A DNA stretch of 64,000 nucleotides from Sinohyriopsis cumingii (GCA_028554795.2 CM068831.1:65562982-65626981), one strand, 5' to 3'. Positions 1 through 13,100 are shown, counted from the first letter of the stretch. Made by a program: numbers and translations. Notes: generated by a model not told the origin, from the letters alone.

Positions 1-148
1 TTCTTTCCCAGAATGCAATAGTCATTGAGTATATGATGAAACAAAGAATTCTTGTCTGAGAATTTGTTTAAAATAGATATTTCCCTCCACCACAACTGAT
101 AACCTTAAGACTCCAGTCTCAATCATCCCCATAAATTTAACTCTATAC

Positions 149-215
<67 letters not shown>

Positions 216-1081
216 GACCTCTTACTTAGAACATACTTCAGTCTATTCATTTGTTTTTCCTATGCACACATTAATTCAAGCAAACATTTTTTGATATCCT
301 TGAATTTTTTTATTAGCAAAACAAAAAACTCATCACATGGAACTATACAGAAGCATAGTCCAAAACAAATGTATACAATTCAAGGTATGGCATTAGAGAT
401 CTACAAAGGATCACTCATCTTCATTTTTAGCGCAATTTCAATTCACAGCTTTTGTCCTTAAATATCATTCCACCTTTCCCGATTTTGTGCAATAATTTTT
501 CTAATATTGTCACAGGTGCAAAATTTTACAAGCAGCAAAAACGCAAAGACTAAATTTGATATTTTCTGCAATGTTACATGCATTATGTATTTTCTGCATT
601 ATGATTTCCAATGATAATGTTAATTATCACACACACACACATGTACTTCTTGAATTTCACAAGTGTCTTTTGGTCAACACAGAAATGCATTTGGCATCTA
701 ATGCTTTTGACTCAAAATAATGAGGCTGGCAAAACAGAATTTATAACCAGATGTGGCAATACATTAGCCTGTTTATATTTTTTCTCCAAAACTCTAAATA
801 ATCAAGATTAAGTTCAAAAGCTTACAAGTAAAACAAAAACACACACAAGTGGAACAAAAGCTAAAAACAAAACAAGCATATGCATGTTTAGGTTACTGTG
901 CAAAAGAAAACATGAAACATATCACAGGATCTCATATTGTTGCTAATAACAATATATATTGCAAACTTGTAAGCAATAATACATGTGATATCAGTCAATC
1001 TCCTTACACATGTAATGTGTTGCCAGTTTTTCGGGATTCAAGAATTATGTATGTGTAGATATTTGCCTTCTTGTTTTCCTT
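1..1081. other. non-coding, with (TA)n microsatellite
   Basis: No convincing gene is visible. There is a long TA dinucleotide run at about 152-213 and a short CA run near 631-642. The small open frames here are AT-rich, lack recognisable motifs and are best read as chance. Confidence 0.6.
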
Positions 1082-1766
1082 TTATAATGTGCCATTCTTG
1101 ACCATGAAAATCACATTCAGACAGTAGGAAAATTTTTGTGGTTCAGCATTGATGCCTATCTCATCATCTGCAAAACCTAAAGATAAAAAGAAAGGACATC
1201 AATATTAGAATGTATATAGAAGTGTCTACTGGCACAATCTCTACATTTGCAAAGACTATTGGCATGGCTACACTGTGCCCATACTAAAAAATGTATATCT
1301 ACATTGCAAGCAATGAATGCATTAGGGACGAGTCCAAAACATTCTCAGTAATGTAAATTCTGCAGAATATAATACTGATATAGCTGGTTTCTGATCAGGG
1401 GTGGCCAAATACTAGAAAGCTGAAAGGCAACACCACTTCTAGTCTAACAAATCAGTACCCAAAGATGTATTCATATTAAAAGGGATTTATGCATCAATAC
1501 CATTACAAGTTTGGGAGCCAATTTTCTGTCTACATAACAAATGAAATTTAATAAAGAAGAAAATTCTTCTATTATCTTTTAATTGCTGTGCATTAGTTTT
1601 TAAGATGCTAAGGGGTCTTGGAGCAAGTTTAAAAAAAGCACCCACAATTCCCTAAGTGGAGCAAACAGCCCATATAAAATATAAGAAATCAATGGAACAC
1701 ATATACCAGATTTATTTTAGTAGATATTACCATTTTTGTCAACACAGTAAAAGAATGTAGTTCGAG
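1082..1766 (-). CDS. possible two last coding exons of an unknown gene
   Basis: On the minus strand a 36-bp exon (1766-1731) sits between a TTTCAG acceptor and a GTAATA donor. A second exon (1176-1082) follows a TCTTTAG acceptor and ends in TAA. The phases match (one base carried over, two bases received), giving a continuous reading of about 43 residues that contains FFYCVDKNG and FADDEIGINAEP. I do not recognise the family and cannot see earlier exons. The matching phase and clean splice sites are the only support, so this is tentative. RNA reads across 1177-1730 would settle it. Confidence 0.3.
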
Positions 1767-2255
1767 CTGAAATCAGAACAAAAATAAATGAGTTTTTACA
1801 TTTACATTTGTTTTCAACAAAATAATTTTTCAATTTTTACAACACACACACACACACACACACACAAATGCATACATACATGAAACAATGTCACTATAAT
1901 TTTTAAATGTAAGTAATTTGCATAAAATTAAGTGATGCATTATATATTCTAGCAACATTCATTTCATCTCTCAACAGAGAAATCCACCATATTTGTTACA
2001 TTATCATTTTCTTGATTTTAATTAATGTGAGGTCTACAAGATATGCAGAATATAGACATAATAATACTGACATATGATATTATATTGAAATAAATCACAA
2101 ATCTGACAGGACCCCAGTTTCATTTTTTTAGCATACAAGCTTTTTAGTACTATTAGTTTGCAGTACATGCACAGTTTAAAGATCAATTCTATGAAAATGT
2201 AACAAAAGTATTTACATACCAAGACCATTATACATACATGGAAAAAACTGAACAA
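1767..2255. other. non-coding, with (CA)n microsatellite
   Basis: AT-rich sequence with a CA run at about 1842-1866. The 73-codon frame on the minus strand at 2034-2255 has no recognisable motif and is treated as chance. Confidence 0.5.
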
Positions 2256-2509
2256 TTGTTGTTGTTGTTGTTGATGTATGGTTTAACGCCATTTTTCAGC
2301 ACTTGATAGGCTATACATGGCGGCCAGTATTAATAGTGGAGGAAGAACCCAGGAAAACCCCAGAAAGAACCACCAACCCACGAGGAGCTACTGGCATGCT
2401 TTCATACCCACATTGGCTGAATCCGAGACTCGAACCCACGCAGACAGAGGTGAGATGGCAGTGATCCGTAACAGAGAGCTCTTAAGACCATTCGGCCACT
2501 CTGGGCCCC
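2256..2509 (-). mobile_element. tRNA-derived SINE, copy 1
   Basis: Read on the minus strand, the element starts with a tRNA-like head: an A-box-like GGCCGAATGGTC followed about 50 bp later by the B box GGGTTCGAGTC. It then has a conserved body and an (AAC)n tail, seen on the plus strand as (GTT)n at 2256-2276. Close copies lie at 4104-4337, 6050-6300 and 52205-52452. The head resembles a class II (Leu/Ser) tRNA. SINEs of this build are common in molluscs; the family name cannot be assigned here. Confidence 0.8.
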
Positions 2510-4103
2510 AAAACTGAACAAAAGCATGTATGGACTCAGTTTGAACGATTTTTAAGAGTTATTGACCATATTATTTTCATTAATAATTTTTAACGAAGGC
2601 AACTAAGCTGCTTTCAAAATGCTTCACTATTAAACTGGCAAAGTGTTGTACTTAATTTGATTTGTATACAGAATGATGATATTGTCTCACATATCGGGAT
2701 TGTATTTCATTACATGCAGTCCTGAACTGCTGAGTGTTCCTAGAAAATAATGAGAAATATTATATTACAAATGTAAATGTCACATTTAAATCGAAGAGGA
2801 AACAATAATTTTGTCATGGTCCGAATCAGCCTGAACCCGACTGCAAGAGTTTTACCTACAATGACATATATAATAGTAATAATAATAATAATAATAAACA
2901 ACGCACATCAGGTACATGGCATACGTAAGAATGATTTATGAAAATGACGTACAAATCGGCCGTGAAAATAGCCTTCTGCTGATCATGTACACGGCAGTCG
3001 TGGAAATGGTCATTCTCGGTTCAAGTACACGACAGGCAATGCGAACAAGTCATTCAGCGCCGGTCGTAACTATTTTCTTGTGTACGCACTATATGGTCCA
3101 TGTCCTTTTCTACGTTACGAGCGTGCGTCTGTCCGTATATCTTTAAACGTCAGTACATGTCTTTTTTTTTTTTTAAGTGATTGCGCTTCAGACGATGCAT
3201 TTATTTGGCAGGGAGCTTGCGAGAAGCAATATAAACAGGGTATTAAAATAATACAATCCCATCATATGACCATGTTTTCTACAATCTGATGTTTTCTTTA
3301 TAAAATGAAAAGATTTCTTCTATTATACTCAGACATACGCTTTTTCACTGATTAACGACTGCGTTTTCCTGTCAAAAGCTGAAGATCCCAAATGACTTGA
3401 ATACATTGGGCGCGTGCCTCTTTCTTAGTTGTTTGACTATAGAAGCAGAGATGTTTCAAATGAGGAATCGCGTGGACTTTGATAACGAGGGTGGGGGGTT
3501 TACTGGCAGTGTAGTTTACCTGCAAAGTTCCTATGTATATTGTAACCTTGAATGCAGGTGTATTACATTTTAAAAAAAAAAAAAAAACAAGTGTGGAAAC
3601 CATTACACAACTATGTAAATTTATCACAAGTGTGTACAGGGCCACAAGGGAGAGAGGGCAACTGGGCATATATATCCGGTGTTTCTTGCAAATACAAAAG
3701 AATGTTAATTCAGGTCGGTACATTTTACGACAGTGTTCAGGCGAACACAACTATACGAATAACATTATAAATATCATAACGATTATCATTTTGGTGTCAT
3801 GAACAGTTAATGCTCTTTAAGCAGATATCACATAATTTTCTTACAGGTTAATATAGATTTAAAGTCATTAAAAAAAAACACAACTGAAATTAAAATTTCA
3901 ACGCTTGTTTTAGTTTATATTTTCCAGGGCAAAAACCCCATCATATTTTTGTAAGCAACATAACTAAGGGATTGGATGTAGAGCAAAATTACAGCCAATA
4001 TCTGTATGTGTGAAGTTTCCAGATACATTACTCCAAAACGTAGACTACAATCTGGTTGAATCGTGCGTTTTCACGAACGGTACTGGTGGAGAAAATATAG
4101 CTT
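2510..4103. other. non-coding
   Basis: Contains a (TAA)n run at about 2873-2896 and poly-A/poly-T runs. The overlapping frames around 2916-3289 and 3352-3802 lie on both strands and show no protein motifs. Confidence 0.5.
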
Positions 4104-4337
4104 CTTGTTGTGGGGTTTAACGCCATTTTTCAGCACACTATAGGCTATGCATGGCGGCCAGTATTAATGGTGGAGGGAAAACCCAGGGAAGAACCACCGA
4201 CCCACGAGAAGCTACTGGCAAGCTTTCTCACATACCCACATTGGCCGAATCCTAGACTCGAACCCACACAGACAGAGGTGAGATGGCAGTGATCCGTAAC
4301 GGAGAGCTCTTTAGACCACTCGGCCACTCGGAGCCCC
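4104..4337 (-). mobile_element. tRNA-derived SINE, copy 2
   Basis: Same family as the copy at 2256-2509. On the minus strand it begins GGGGCTCCGAGTGGCCGAG, a clear tRNA-like A-box region. It keeps a B-box-like GGGTTCGAGTC and ends in a short AAC-type tail. The spurious 60-codon frames on both strands fall inside this repeat. Confidence 0.8.
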
Positions 4338-5252
4338 GAAAATATAGGTAAATATTGGGATTTTAGTTATGCACATATACGGCGACGTTAGAAAATTAAA
4401 CTTGTCTCCGCTTTATATTGCGATTCGATACCAACTGTGAATATAGGTATTACCTTTCTTTTTACTTTTTAAACTACATCTTCTGTTCAACTTGTTTGAT
4501 GAGGATACAAAATATCATATCTGAAATAACAAATACGTAGGAACATTGGTATGTGCGGGGGGGGGGGGGAGGCAATGATTGTGTAGATACATTATACTTT
4601 CAGCAATTAATCTATGCATGGACCTTTAAAAGTGTTAACCACGGGTCAAAGAAATGAGCAACGAGGTCCTTGAAAACACCTGCCTAAATCTGGACCATAA
4701 GTATCAAACCTGGTCATAAACATTCATACATTGTACAATTAAATTCGCGTGTTCTTTTAGGAACATTTTACAGCTTTGTGACTTCGAGTCACATCGTAAT
4801 ATTCGGCAGACAATTGAAGCCGGGATTGATAATTAACCTTGGAAATAGTGAGAGGTCGAGTTACCCATAAAGCTAGATTGCGCCTCCCTCTAAAGCGTTT
4901 TTTCCATTTTCTCTTTATGGTAATAAAATGACATCTATTTTGCACCCCACGATCTAAATCCGGTCCCGGGCGTTATGTGGTCATTTATTGGGTGTAATAT
5001 GCCACCCAGTCGGGACAAGGTACTTGAAGTCAAAATAATGTACATTTTGCTTCAACAGTTTTAGTAAAACGTCTCCAGTTGCAATCGTCTTATCATAATC
5101 TTTGTTTTTAATGTAGCCGTCTTCGTACAACTTTGATGCCATGTCTATTAGATGTTTAATTACTTTTTATTATGATGTCCGTCCCTTGATTTCTTCCTCC
5201 ATCGTCAGTTAGTCTTCTATACATTTTCACCACCACCACCACCACCACCCTA

Positions 5253-5307
<55 letters not shown>

Positions 5308-6049
5308 AGGTGAGAGGTTTTGTAAAACTCTTTCGGGACTGGGGGAGAGATTGCGGCTATACCCTTTCCATTCATGTGATACTCCACTGGTTATTCTACT
5401 TAATATTCTAGAATTTGTTAGCAAAAAAAATCCACGAGATAAACGAGTTTTCTTACTCATTTAATATGTTTTCGAAAAGTCCATCTATAAAATTGGAAGA
5501 CAAAACACATCATTAAATGTATGCTAAAAGGCATGGCATGTTTGTCCACTTGAGACGATTCTTTTTGTTTTATTTCATAAATGTAACTTTTTACGCAATA
5601 ATGAGGACTTTTCTCATCAGTATGATATTATGTCAGCATCACATAAATCATCATTGCTTCTTTCCTAAAAGTTCGTACATTTTATTTCTAGGTAAGTGCG
5701 TGTTGGAAGACTGCCATCACATTAGTACAGTTTGGCTAGGGTAGCATGTCACTGGGCACAGCACTTGATTCTAACTACGGGGGGGGGGGGGATGCATTCA
5801 TGGAACAAAAATATCACTCTAAAATGGAAGTTAACATTACTGCCTTTTTATGTTGTTTTCTTGTTGTTTTCGATTTCATAAATGTTTAGTAGATGTGCTG
5901 CAGTTGACCCATTTTAAGGTCTGTACATCCTGATGTGGAGAGAGGGAGGGACAGAGCAGAGCAGCAGAAGAACAAAAATGAAATACGACTAAATATAAAA
6001 ATACAAGTCTAAATAAACATACATAAAGCCAGATATCGCCACTACGGAT
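4338..6049. other. non-coding, with (CAC)n and (CT)n runs
   Basis: Simple repeats include G runs near 4556-4569 and 5779-5790, (CAC)n at about 5228-5249 and (CT)n at about 5258-5304. The 77-codon minus-strand frame at 5227-5460 is produced by those simple repeats. I see no gene. Confidence 0.5.
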
Positions 6050-6300
6050 ATGATTGTTGTTGTTGTTGTAGGATTTAACGCCATTTTTCAGCACACGATA
6101 GGCTATACATGGCGGCCAATATTAATGGTGGAGGAAGAACCAGGAAAAAAACCCCGGAAAGAACCACACGACCCACGAGAAGCTACTGGCAGGCTTTCTC
6201 ACATACCCACGATGGCTGAATCCGAGACTCGAACCCACGCAGAGAGAGGTGAGATGGCAGTGATCCGTAACGGAGAGCTCTTTAGACCACTCGGCCACTT
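6050..6300 (-). mobile_element. tRNA-derived SINE, copy 3
   Basis: Full-length copy of the SINE at 2256 and 4104, with (GTT)n on the plus strand at 6050-6070. Its tRNA-like head lies at about 6300, directly abutting the first recognisable piece of the decayed polymerase at about 6310. The SINE therefore inserted in or at the edge of the decayed Maverick. Confidence 0.8.
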
Positions 6301-6309
6301 GTATTCCTG

Positions 6310-9300
6310 GAGGGTAAGAAAGGAGAGATGTCACGGCTGTTTGGTGTCAAACCATAAAACAGAAACCTGTTCCAAAAAGTCATAAGGTAGTCTAGGGAAA
6401 AAACGCTATCGTACTTGTGCCCAAACCGTCGAGTTGGATCATCAATGTTATATTCAGAGATGTGACAACGAAACCGAGGAACTAATGAACCACCAGAACA
6501 AAGAAAAGAAAGGAATCTATCGCGTCGATTTCATCTATCACTTTCATTGTTCCCAAGAGGCAAAATTTCACATTTATAACTCTTGTGTCGTTAATCCCGT
6601 TTGTCACAACTGTATTCAGACTCGAACTAATAATCCACGGGTCTATGGTTCGATACCCGCCCGCTAAAGTCTTCAGGGCTTAATTATCCATAGGGCAAAG
6701 TGGGCAACGTGCCCAAGGCCCCCGAGGCTCAAGGGGTCTCGTATAGTATCGTCTGATTTCACGGGCACTGTTGTTAATAGTACTGTAACCATATCCATGG
6801 ACAAGGCATGATAGCTATAGGCCCTTATGTTGGCTGTGCCCAGGGTCCCCAAAGGCCTTAATTCGGCCCTGCCAGGCTTGAACGTGCGCCTTGGTGTGTC
6901 CTTGAGAAAAGTACTTAGTTCCCATTTCCTAAGCATGACCCTACTAACTAATATGATAAAAGTACAGTTAAATCAAGACAACCAACCGAATACATTTGTT
7001 TAGACTAAACCGACGACACCCGGAGTAGAGAGTTGTTCTTCAGGATACAAATGACATTTTCTTTTGAAATCTTTTTAAGAACAAGGAACCCAATTGCCAC
7101 AAGTAGCTGTGAATGGTACCAAAATCATTTACATGAAAGCGAGACACTTACAGTTTAAATATTCCTTGATTGTATTATTGTGTGTGTGTGTGTGGTGGGG
7201 GTATTCCTTTTTAGTAGAATGCCACAAACGTTTGGAATGATAGAAATGGCTAAAGGCTATTTTCAAAACTTTTCAATACTAAAGAAATTCAACACGTAGC
7301 ATTTGCCGGAAGACCATTACTACGACCCCAACGGCATGTGAACAGAACAGCGAGAAGCCTTCTACGTTTAATACCAGTACACTCTTTGAAAAAAAAAAAA
7401 ACTTGTTATTTTCAGGAACACATTTTTAAATGCGGACAATTTACTACGTTGTGAAAAGTTAGAAAATAGATGGAAAGATCCTTTGAAAGAAGCATATACT
7501 ATTGCCAAATCGCGTGAATTAGTGTACCAAAAGAAGCTTTATGCCGAAAAAGAAACTAGCCATCATGCCACCTCAGTCCTAACAATCTGTCAACCGTCGA
7601 TATTCAGCTAAACTTTTGCGTTGGTTACTTTACTTGTGTAAAACTCAAGAATATTGGATACATAATGATAGAAACGGTGAAGAAAAGGATATTATATCGT
7701 ATTCTGTTGGATTTAGAAAATCCACATATCGTGTATGAATTGCATGGATGTTTATTTAATGGACAACTGTTATTGTCATCCAGACCCAAGAAATCCTTGG
7801 ACAGGGTTCACAATAATGGAGTTGCACGAAAATGTTACCAGCGAAGCTACAGTTTGAAATATTAATGATACCAAGTTGTGAAAATGTGAGAAAAGCCTAC
7901 GATCAACGTTTCAAAAACAGATCCAGCACTGGAACCTTTCAATCTAAACGACAGTTTCTTTGGAAGACAAACCAATAATATAGGCCTACCGTATGAAGTC
8001 AACGAATCTCACTGAGAACTAACACATATACCAGTGTGTGTTCGTTGTATTCTTGAGTGTGTAAATATGATCGATTTTCTACCGGTCACCCTCAAATTTT
8101 GAGAGAACACGTCTACGTGGAACACTTTGACCACTACGAAGGTTTAATCGAATGTCAAGTTCTTCAATCGACGAAGGTGTACTATCAATCTGATTAAAAT
8201 CAGATCTCCAATGTTATTAACGAAGATCTGACAGCGACCGCTCAGGGGCCATGTTCTGGTAACATATATTATTATCATAATCAGTAATTTTATGAACCAG
8301 ATGATGTCTTATATCTTTGCATTTGGAGACTGAGCAGAGTGGATGCAGAGCATGAATGTGTACCAACGATTTGATTCACTTTCAGATTTTTTGAAAGCTG
8401 AATTTCCATTGGCTAATTCAAAGGTTACCGGAACATGACCCTTTAGCGGTCGTCGTCAGATCTTCACGCAGGTCAGCGGAGATCTGATTTTAATAAGACT
8501 GCTTATTGCCTCATCATTCCACAGGAAAGTGATGTCACGCGGAAACGTGTAATCAACAGCAACTTTCAACGTGCCTTGATAAGAATGTGGGCGAGCGTCG
8601 AATTGTTTCATGATGTTGACCACAGAACAATGCCACGAGGACGAAGATACGAATTCTGGACTTTTTCCGGCTAAATCTATATCTGAAACTGCAACAAGTA
8701 GTCAGTGCCTATCCCTCCCGGTGTCACACTCCAGAAGAAAAAGATCAGCTCAAACAACGGTACCGATCCCTAGAAAGCAGCGCACTGAAACACGTAGAAC
8801 ATAACAAAGTAAGATGATCGTTTGCTAAAGTCAGGCTTAAATGTTTGTGGGACTGGCTCACAGTCCAATATTGCCTATGACCAAACATTTGGTGGATCGA
8901 AGTCAATACTTTCAGTTCATGACAATAATGGAAAACTCGTTAAACACGCAATCATGGAGTTTGTTATACACTTTCATCATCACTGCTTATGTGACAGCCT
9001 ATGCCGGTTTAAAATTGTACTCGTGTTACTTTTTTGCATGTACATCGATTGACCTTTAAGCTATCACTCACCCATCGAAGAGGAGCCTGGACGGTGACTG
9101 AATCGACGAACATCCCAAAGACACGAATCTGAGTTTTGCTAGTGACGGACATAAAGAGTACGGCTATCAATACTGAGATAAGCATGGACAGCTTTGTACC
9201 AAATGCAGTGTGAAAAGACCAACTCTGAACTATCGTTCCAATCAAGTAGTAAATTTTGACGTGTTAAAAGATGATTTAAAGCCGGGTTAAATTTACGACG

Positions 9301-9440
9301 CTCATATCAAAACAGTATAGTCTTACAAGACTGTACGTTTGTCAAAACATACCGTCAAAACGTGTATCAGATCGTCTTCAAGGAACGAGTGTGACTTTCC
9401 GGTCACAATATAGTACCGTACCAACCGGTACCGTCCTCCA
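6310..9440 (+). pseudogene. decayed Maverick/Polinton family B DNA polymerase
   Basis: Pieces of one protein appear in order but in changing frames. A cysteine/histidine-rich stretch with DHQCYIQRC is at about 6430-6620. WLLYLCKTQEYWIHNDRNGE (about 7620-7680) precedes the segment ending YELHGCLFNG (7733-7762). A PolB-like GHPQILRE...YEGLIECQVL stretch follows at about 8085-8175, then TAYAGLKLY (near 8990-9020). The C-terminal TKCSVKRPTLNYRSNQVV region is near 9205-9255, and VYQIVFKERV is near 9360-9395. This order and these motifs match canonical protein-primed Polinton polymerases. Stops, frameshifts, a repeat-rich interruption (about 6665-7250) and an inserted MITE (8194-8494) show it is dead. 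The YxDTDS motif is not recognisable. Confidence 0.7.
8194..8494. mobile_element. MITE with long terminal inverted repeats
   Basis: The two ends (about 8194-8265 and 8422-8494) are imperfect inverted repeats of roughly 70 bp. TTAAAATCAGATCTCC at the left matches GGAGATCTGATTTTAA at the right, and CATGTTCTGGTAAC matches GTTACCGGAACATG. No protein is encoded. It interrupts the decayed polymerase between two segments that are neighbours in intact relatives. Confidence 0.75.
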
Positions 9441-9764
9441 ATTAGAAAAAAAATAATTACAGTCCCAAGACAAAGATCAGTGAGATCAGAGACTTCCACC
9501 GAGAGTGATGCATTTTACATAGAAACAGTCTGATGGACCCACTGACTCAAAGTTCAAGGAAGTTGGTGCGATGCTATGCCTTGCGACTTTAGTGATGCTG
9601 TACCTTGCGACCTACCGATACAGTACGACCTTGTCGCTGGATTATCGAACGATATTTCGTCCGCGTTTAAATCTATAGGCATCCACGCACTCACACACCA
9701 CGACCTCATCGAGAATCACAACTCAAAGAAGAATACACATTTCCCTTGAGTTTACGTAGCAATT

Positions 9765-9945
9765 GTGATTTTGCCAGTCAGTTCCAGATCTTCAAAGGGA
9801 AATGACATACATAATCTGGAAAAGCCTACTCGCAAATCTTTAGCGAGAGCAAGATTTGTCTACCTCGGACAAGGAGACCAGGTACAGTGTTTCAGTTGTG
9901 GTAACAAAAGTAAGGCTAATCTTGATCATTCCAGATGGTCAGTGT
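9765..9945 (+). pseudogene. BIR-domain (IAP-like) fragment
   Basis: The plus frame contains KPTRKSLARARFVYLGQGDQ followed by VQCFSCGNK. This is the core of a baculoviral IAP repeat: the alanine/glycine-rich helix, the GxGDxVxC segment and the first zinc-binding CxxC pair. The later histidine and cysteine ligands are missing because the sequence runs into a minisatellite from about 9930. BIR genes are known cargo of large DNA viruses and are abundant in mollusc genomes. Lying between a decayed polymerase and a decayed capsid gene, it was probably cargo of the old element. A decayed host IAP exon is the alternative. Confidence 0.55.
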
Positions 9946-10437
9946 GCTGTCAGTACCTTCCCTTGGTCTTTCCAGATGGTATTTGTGCTGTCAGTACCTT
10001 CCCTTGGTCTTTCCAGATGGTCTACGTGCTGTCAGTACCTTCCCTTGATCATTATAGATGGTCTATGTGCTATCAATACCTTCCCTTGGTCTTTCCAGAT
10101 GGCCTTTGTGCTGTCAGTACCTTCCCTTGGTCTTTCCAGATGGTCTATGTGCTGTCAGTACCTTCCCTTGGTCTTTCCAGATGATGGTCTATGTGCTGTC
10201 AATACCTTCCCTTGGTCTTTCCAGATGATGGTCTATGGGCTGTCAATACCTTCCCTTGGTCTTTCCAGATGGTCTATGTGCTATCAATACCTTCCCTTGG
10301 TCTTTCCAGATGATGGTCTATGTGCTGTCAGTACCTTCCCTTGGTCTTTCCAGATGGTCACTGTGCTGTCAGTACCTTCTCTTGGTCTTTCCAGATAGTC
10401 TAAGTGATGTCAATACCTTCCCTTGGTCTTTCTAGAA
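9930..10437 (+). repeat. 41-44 bp minisatellite
   Basis: About a dozen tandem copies of a unit containing CTTCCCTTGGTCTTTCCAG and then ATGGTCTATGTGCTGTCA. Some copies have an extra ATG, giving 41 or 44 bp. The overlapping frames of 139 and 180 codons over it are repeat translations, not genes. Confidence 0.9.
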
Positions 10438-12559
10438 TATGATTCCCAATGATACTTTAGAAGAGGGGAGTCGTAATTTACTTTTGTAGCTACGACAATG
10501 CATTTACAGAGACTATATATAGAATAAAGGGAAACGCAAAGAACAATTGCATCCGAAACGGAATACACTTTTTGATCATTGGTATATGAATGGTAAAGAA
10601 GACTGATTACGTTGAAATTATTAAAATGGTCATGCATTGAAAGAATGCGAACACGTTATAAAACTTGTTCTGTCACGTTAATTGTTTCAGCGTCCTGAAA
10701 CAAAGGGAGTGGGAATGTTTACAAAGAACGTCGAAAATATGTACGTGGAAATATTTTAGTTATCATTATACTCTGATACACATCGACGTGTTACCACGTC
10801 TTATTTAACCTTACAACCAGTTGTACCGTCGCGGCATCCAATATGCTCCAGAACAAATGTCGTCTTAAAGGAAATAAATCTGATTTATCGGTTATTTAGA
10901 GCGTCAGAGATCAGGAAGAAAAAACGAAATATGTTTAACACTTGCAAGGGCGCAAGCAGAATTATTTTCAGTTGGGAGGGAGCTAAACATGGCCAGATAT
11001 TAAAACTCACCTGTGTCGACTGAAAGAACAGACTTAAAGACTCAATACTGTTTACTTCCTGAATTATTGTCAGCATGTTTAGTTTTGTAATTTCAAATTG
11101 TTTGTTTTTATAATCTTGTTGTATATATCTGTATGTGTTATCTAATATTATAAAGCACATAGAGCGACTAAAGACTAGGCGCTGTACTAAGTCCACATTG
11201 TTATTATTATTATTATTATTATTGTTATTATTATTATTATTGATGTGTTAAAGGGACTCTCTACTTGCCCCAATTACAACGAGTGACCAAGGAAAAAGAC
11301 GCACGATATCTAAACCATTCTCAATTGAAGAACTCGCAAAGCGAGAAAACATCGTATCCAAGAAGTCAAAGTCCGTTGGAGATGATGTCTATGTTATTTC
11401 GATTCTTGGATTGTAGCTATAATGGTAATTCATCATGAAAAGAAACAGAAGTCACAAATACGTCGTTAAACACTGAACCCTCTTTTCCGAGTGTATCATT
11501 CCAAGAACTATAAAACCACAACCAAGGTTGATTTGGTCTGGAGGACGTGTTGATAAAAACGAAGTATTTTTTTCTGTCGGATCTTTGTCGTGTAGTGTGG
11601 TGTATTGTGTCTATTGATTTTGCGCCAAGAAGATAAATAAATGTGGACTATTTTACATAGCAGTTGTATTGGCTATTTTCTTCCCAATCATTTTTTGAGT
11701 AATACCACAATAGTAACGGTGGAAACACCAACGCATTGTTCAGCTCTTCCTGTCACAGCAGTCCTCTCGAACCCTTGGGAGATCGTTCTCCTCTGACATC
11801 GAGTGACTCCTAGGAGACAAGATCCATCAAGAAGTGAATTTTATGTTTGTGTACTCTGATGTCGAATATAGCGTAGTTCGAAACACAGATGTTCCATTTC
11901 TGTGAGTCATTCCGTTCAAAGTGGATTCTGCCATAGCTTTTTACGATGAAGAAGGAAACACGTATCACGTTCACCGAGAATTGGCACATCCTCGTCATCT
12001 TCCTGTCAGTAAATCTTATTTTGACGGCGTGGATACTAGTATTACGGAAATCTTTGACAAAATGTTTTACTCCTTAAAGGTAACGTCACCGTGAAACCAC
12101 ATTTTCGAAAATGATTCTCAGGTGAATAGTAATTCATGTACATTTTGTAACGAGGAGTAGCTCGACGATGAGAAAATGCTTTGGCAGATATGTTAAAGTC
12201 GGCTTTTCATGCGGTGGATTGCATGCTTCGAAAGATACCACCGTCAAGGCAAGCAAGAAAGAGAATTTCTTCAAACGCGTTCATAGACCAACAAAGTCCC
12301 AAACAAACCCAAACAAGACTTAGTGAATGTGGGAAAACGTGTTGATTTGGACAGAAAAAAAAGCTCTTTGGTCGCCGAGAGACTCCTATAAATTCACTTT
12401 ATACTCCTGTCGAATGCATAGATTCCTCACTTACTTCACTGCAAGGAAAAGGCAAGAAGAGACATCGAAACCCAGACAGACATCAGAGACACGAGCACAT
12501 GGGTACGAAAACAAGAGCGGTAAGAAATTTTGGACGTTTTTTGATTACTAAAGATGACG
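10438..12559. other. decayed, probably element-derived sequence
   Basis: Holds no intact gene. A (TTA)n run lies at about 11202-11240. Short coding-like stretches occur, such as a plus-strand FYDEEGNTYHVHRELAHP near 11940-11995 and KRRTISKPFSIEELAKRE near 11290-11345. I cannot assign them. Since polymerase remains lie to the left and capsid remains to the right, they are probably other dead genes of the same element (inference). Confidence 0.4.
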
Positions 12560-13100
12560 TACTGAGATTCTTGCAAATTATCCTTTACATAACTCCATCT
12601 GTTTGCTATGCTGCCGACGACGATCGCGATGCAAGAATCTCAGTGGTTAGATTTTCTTCACGTGTCGTTTTAGTCAACCACGGCTCCTATCAAGTTTGAA
12701 ATCAAAGGACCTATCTGAATTACCGTTACTTTTATCTGAAAGTAAAAGTTAACACAGCGGTGAACACAATCCCAGGCGTCAATGTCGGAGTCGCTCTTGT
12801 CAATAATTTCAAGTGGATTTTTACTGCAACAACAAACAAGTCAGTAGCAACATGTTCTCGTACCATTGCCAAACTTACCATGAGAATCGCTGGACGTATA
12901 ACCAAAAAAGCCATGAACACATATGGATGCATCGGTACTCTCAAAAGAAAACAATTTTGATGCCCTCAGCGATTCAGAGTTGACAGAGGCTGACTGTTCT
13001 CAAAATGCTGAATTTATCGACCACCAAATGAAAATGAAACAACGACATGGTTTCAAAGCGATGGAATGTTTTACATGTTTGTTTATATTTGTCTTCCACA
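12560..13100 (+). pseudogene. decayed double-jelly-roll major capsid protein, N-terminal part
   Basis: In changing plus frames one can read AMQESQWLDF (about 12630), then TAPIKFEIKG (about 12680-12710), then YFYLKVKV and VGVALVNNFKW (about 12728-12816). Order and motifs match the N-terminus of the Maverick/Polinton capsid proteins often labelled F54H12.2-like in databases: ESQWxxF, PIEFxIxG, YLxVKxK, VNNFL. Frameshifts and stops separate the pieces, and the C-terminal jelly roll is not seen. This capsid type differs from that of the intact element next door. Confidence 0.6.

Noticed and set aside
6670..6936. 87-codon minus-strand frame with GGLGHVAHFAL
   Set aside because: The DNA looks like a dispersed repeat (GGGCAACGTGCCC palindrome, many runs) interrupting the decayed polymerase; no protein family is supported.
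9765..10435. A 139-180 codon cysteine-containing repeat protein
   Set aside because: After the BIR fragment the frame is only a 41-44 bp minisatellite read in three frames.
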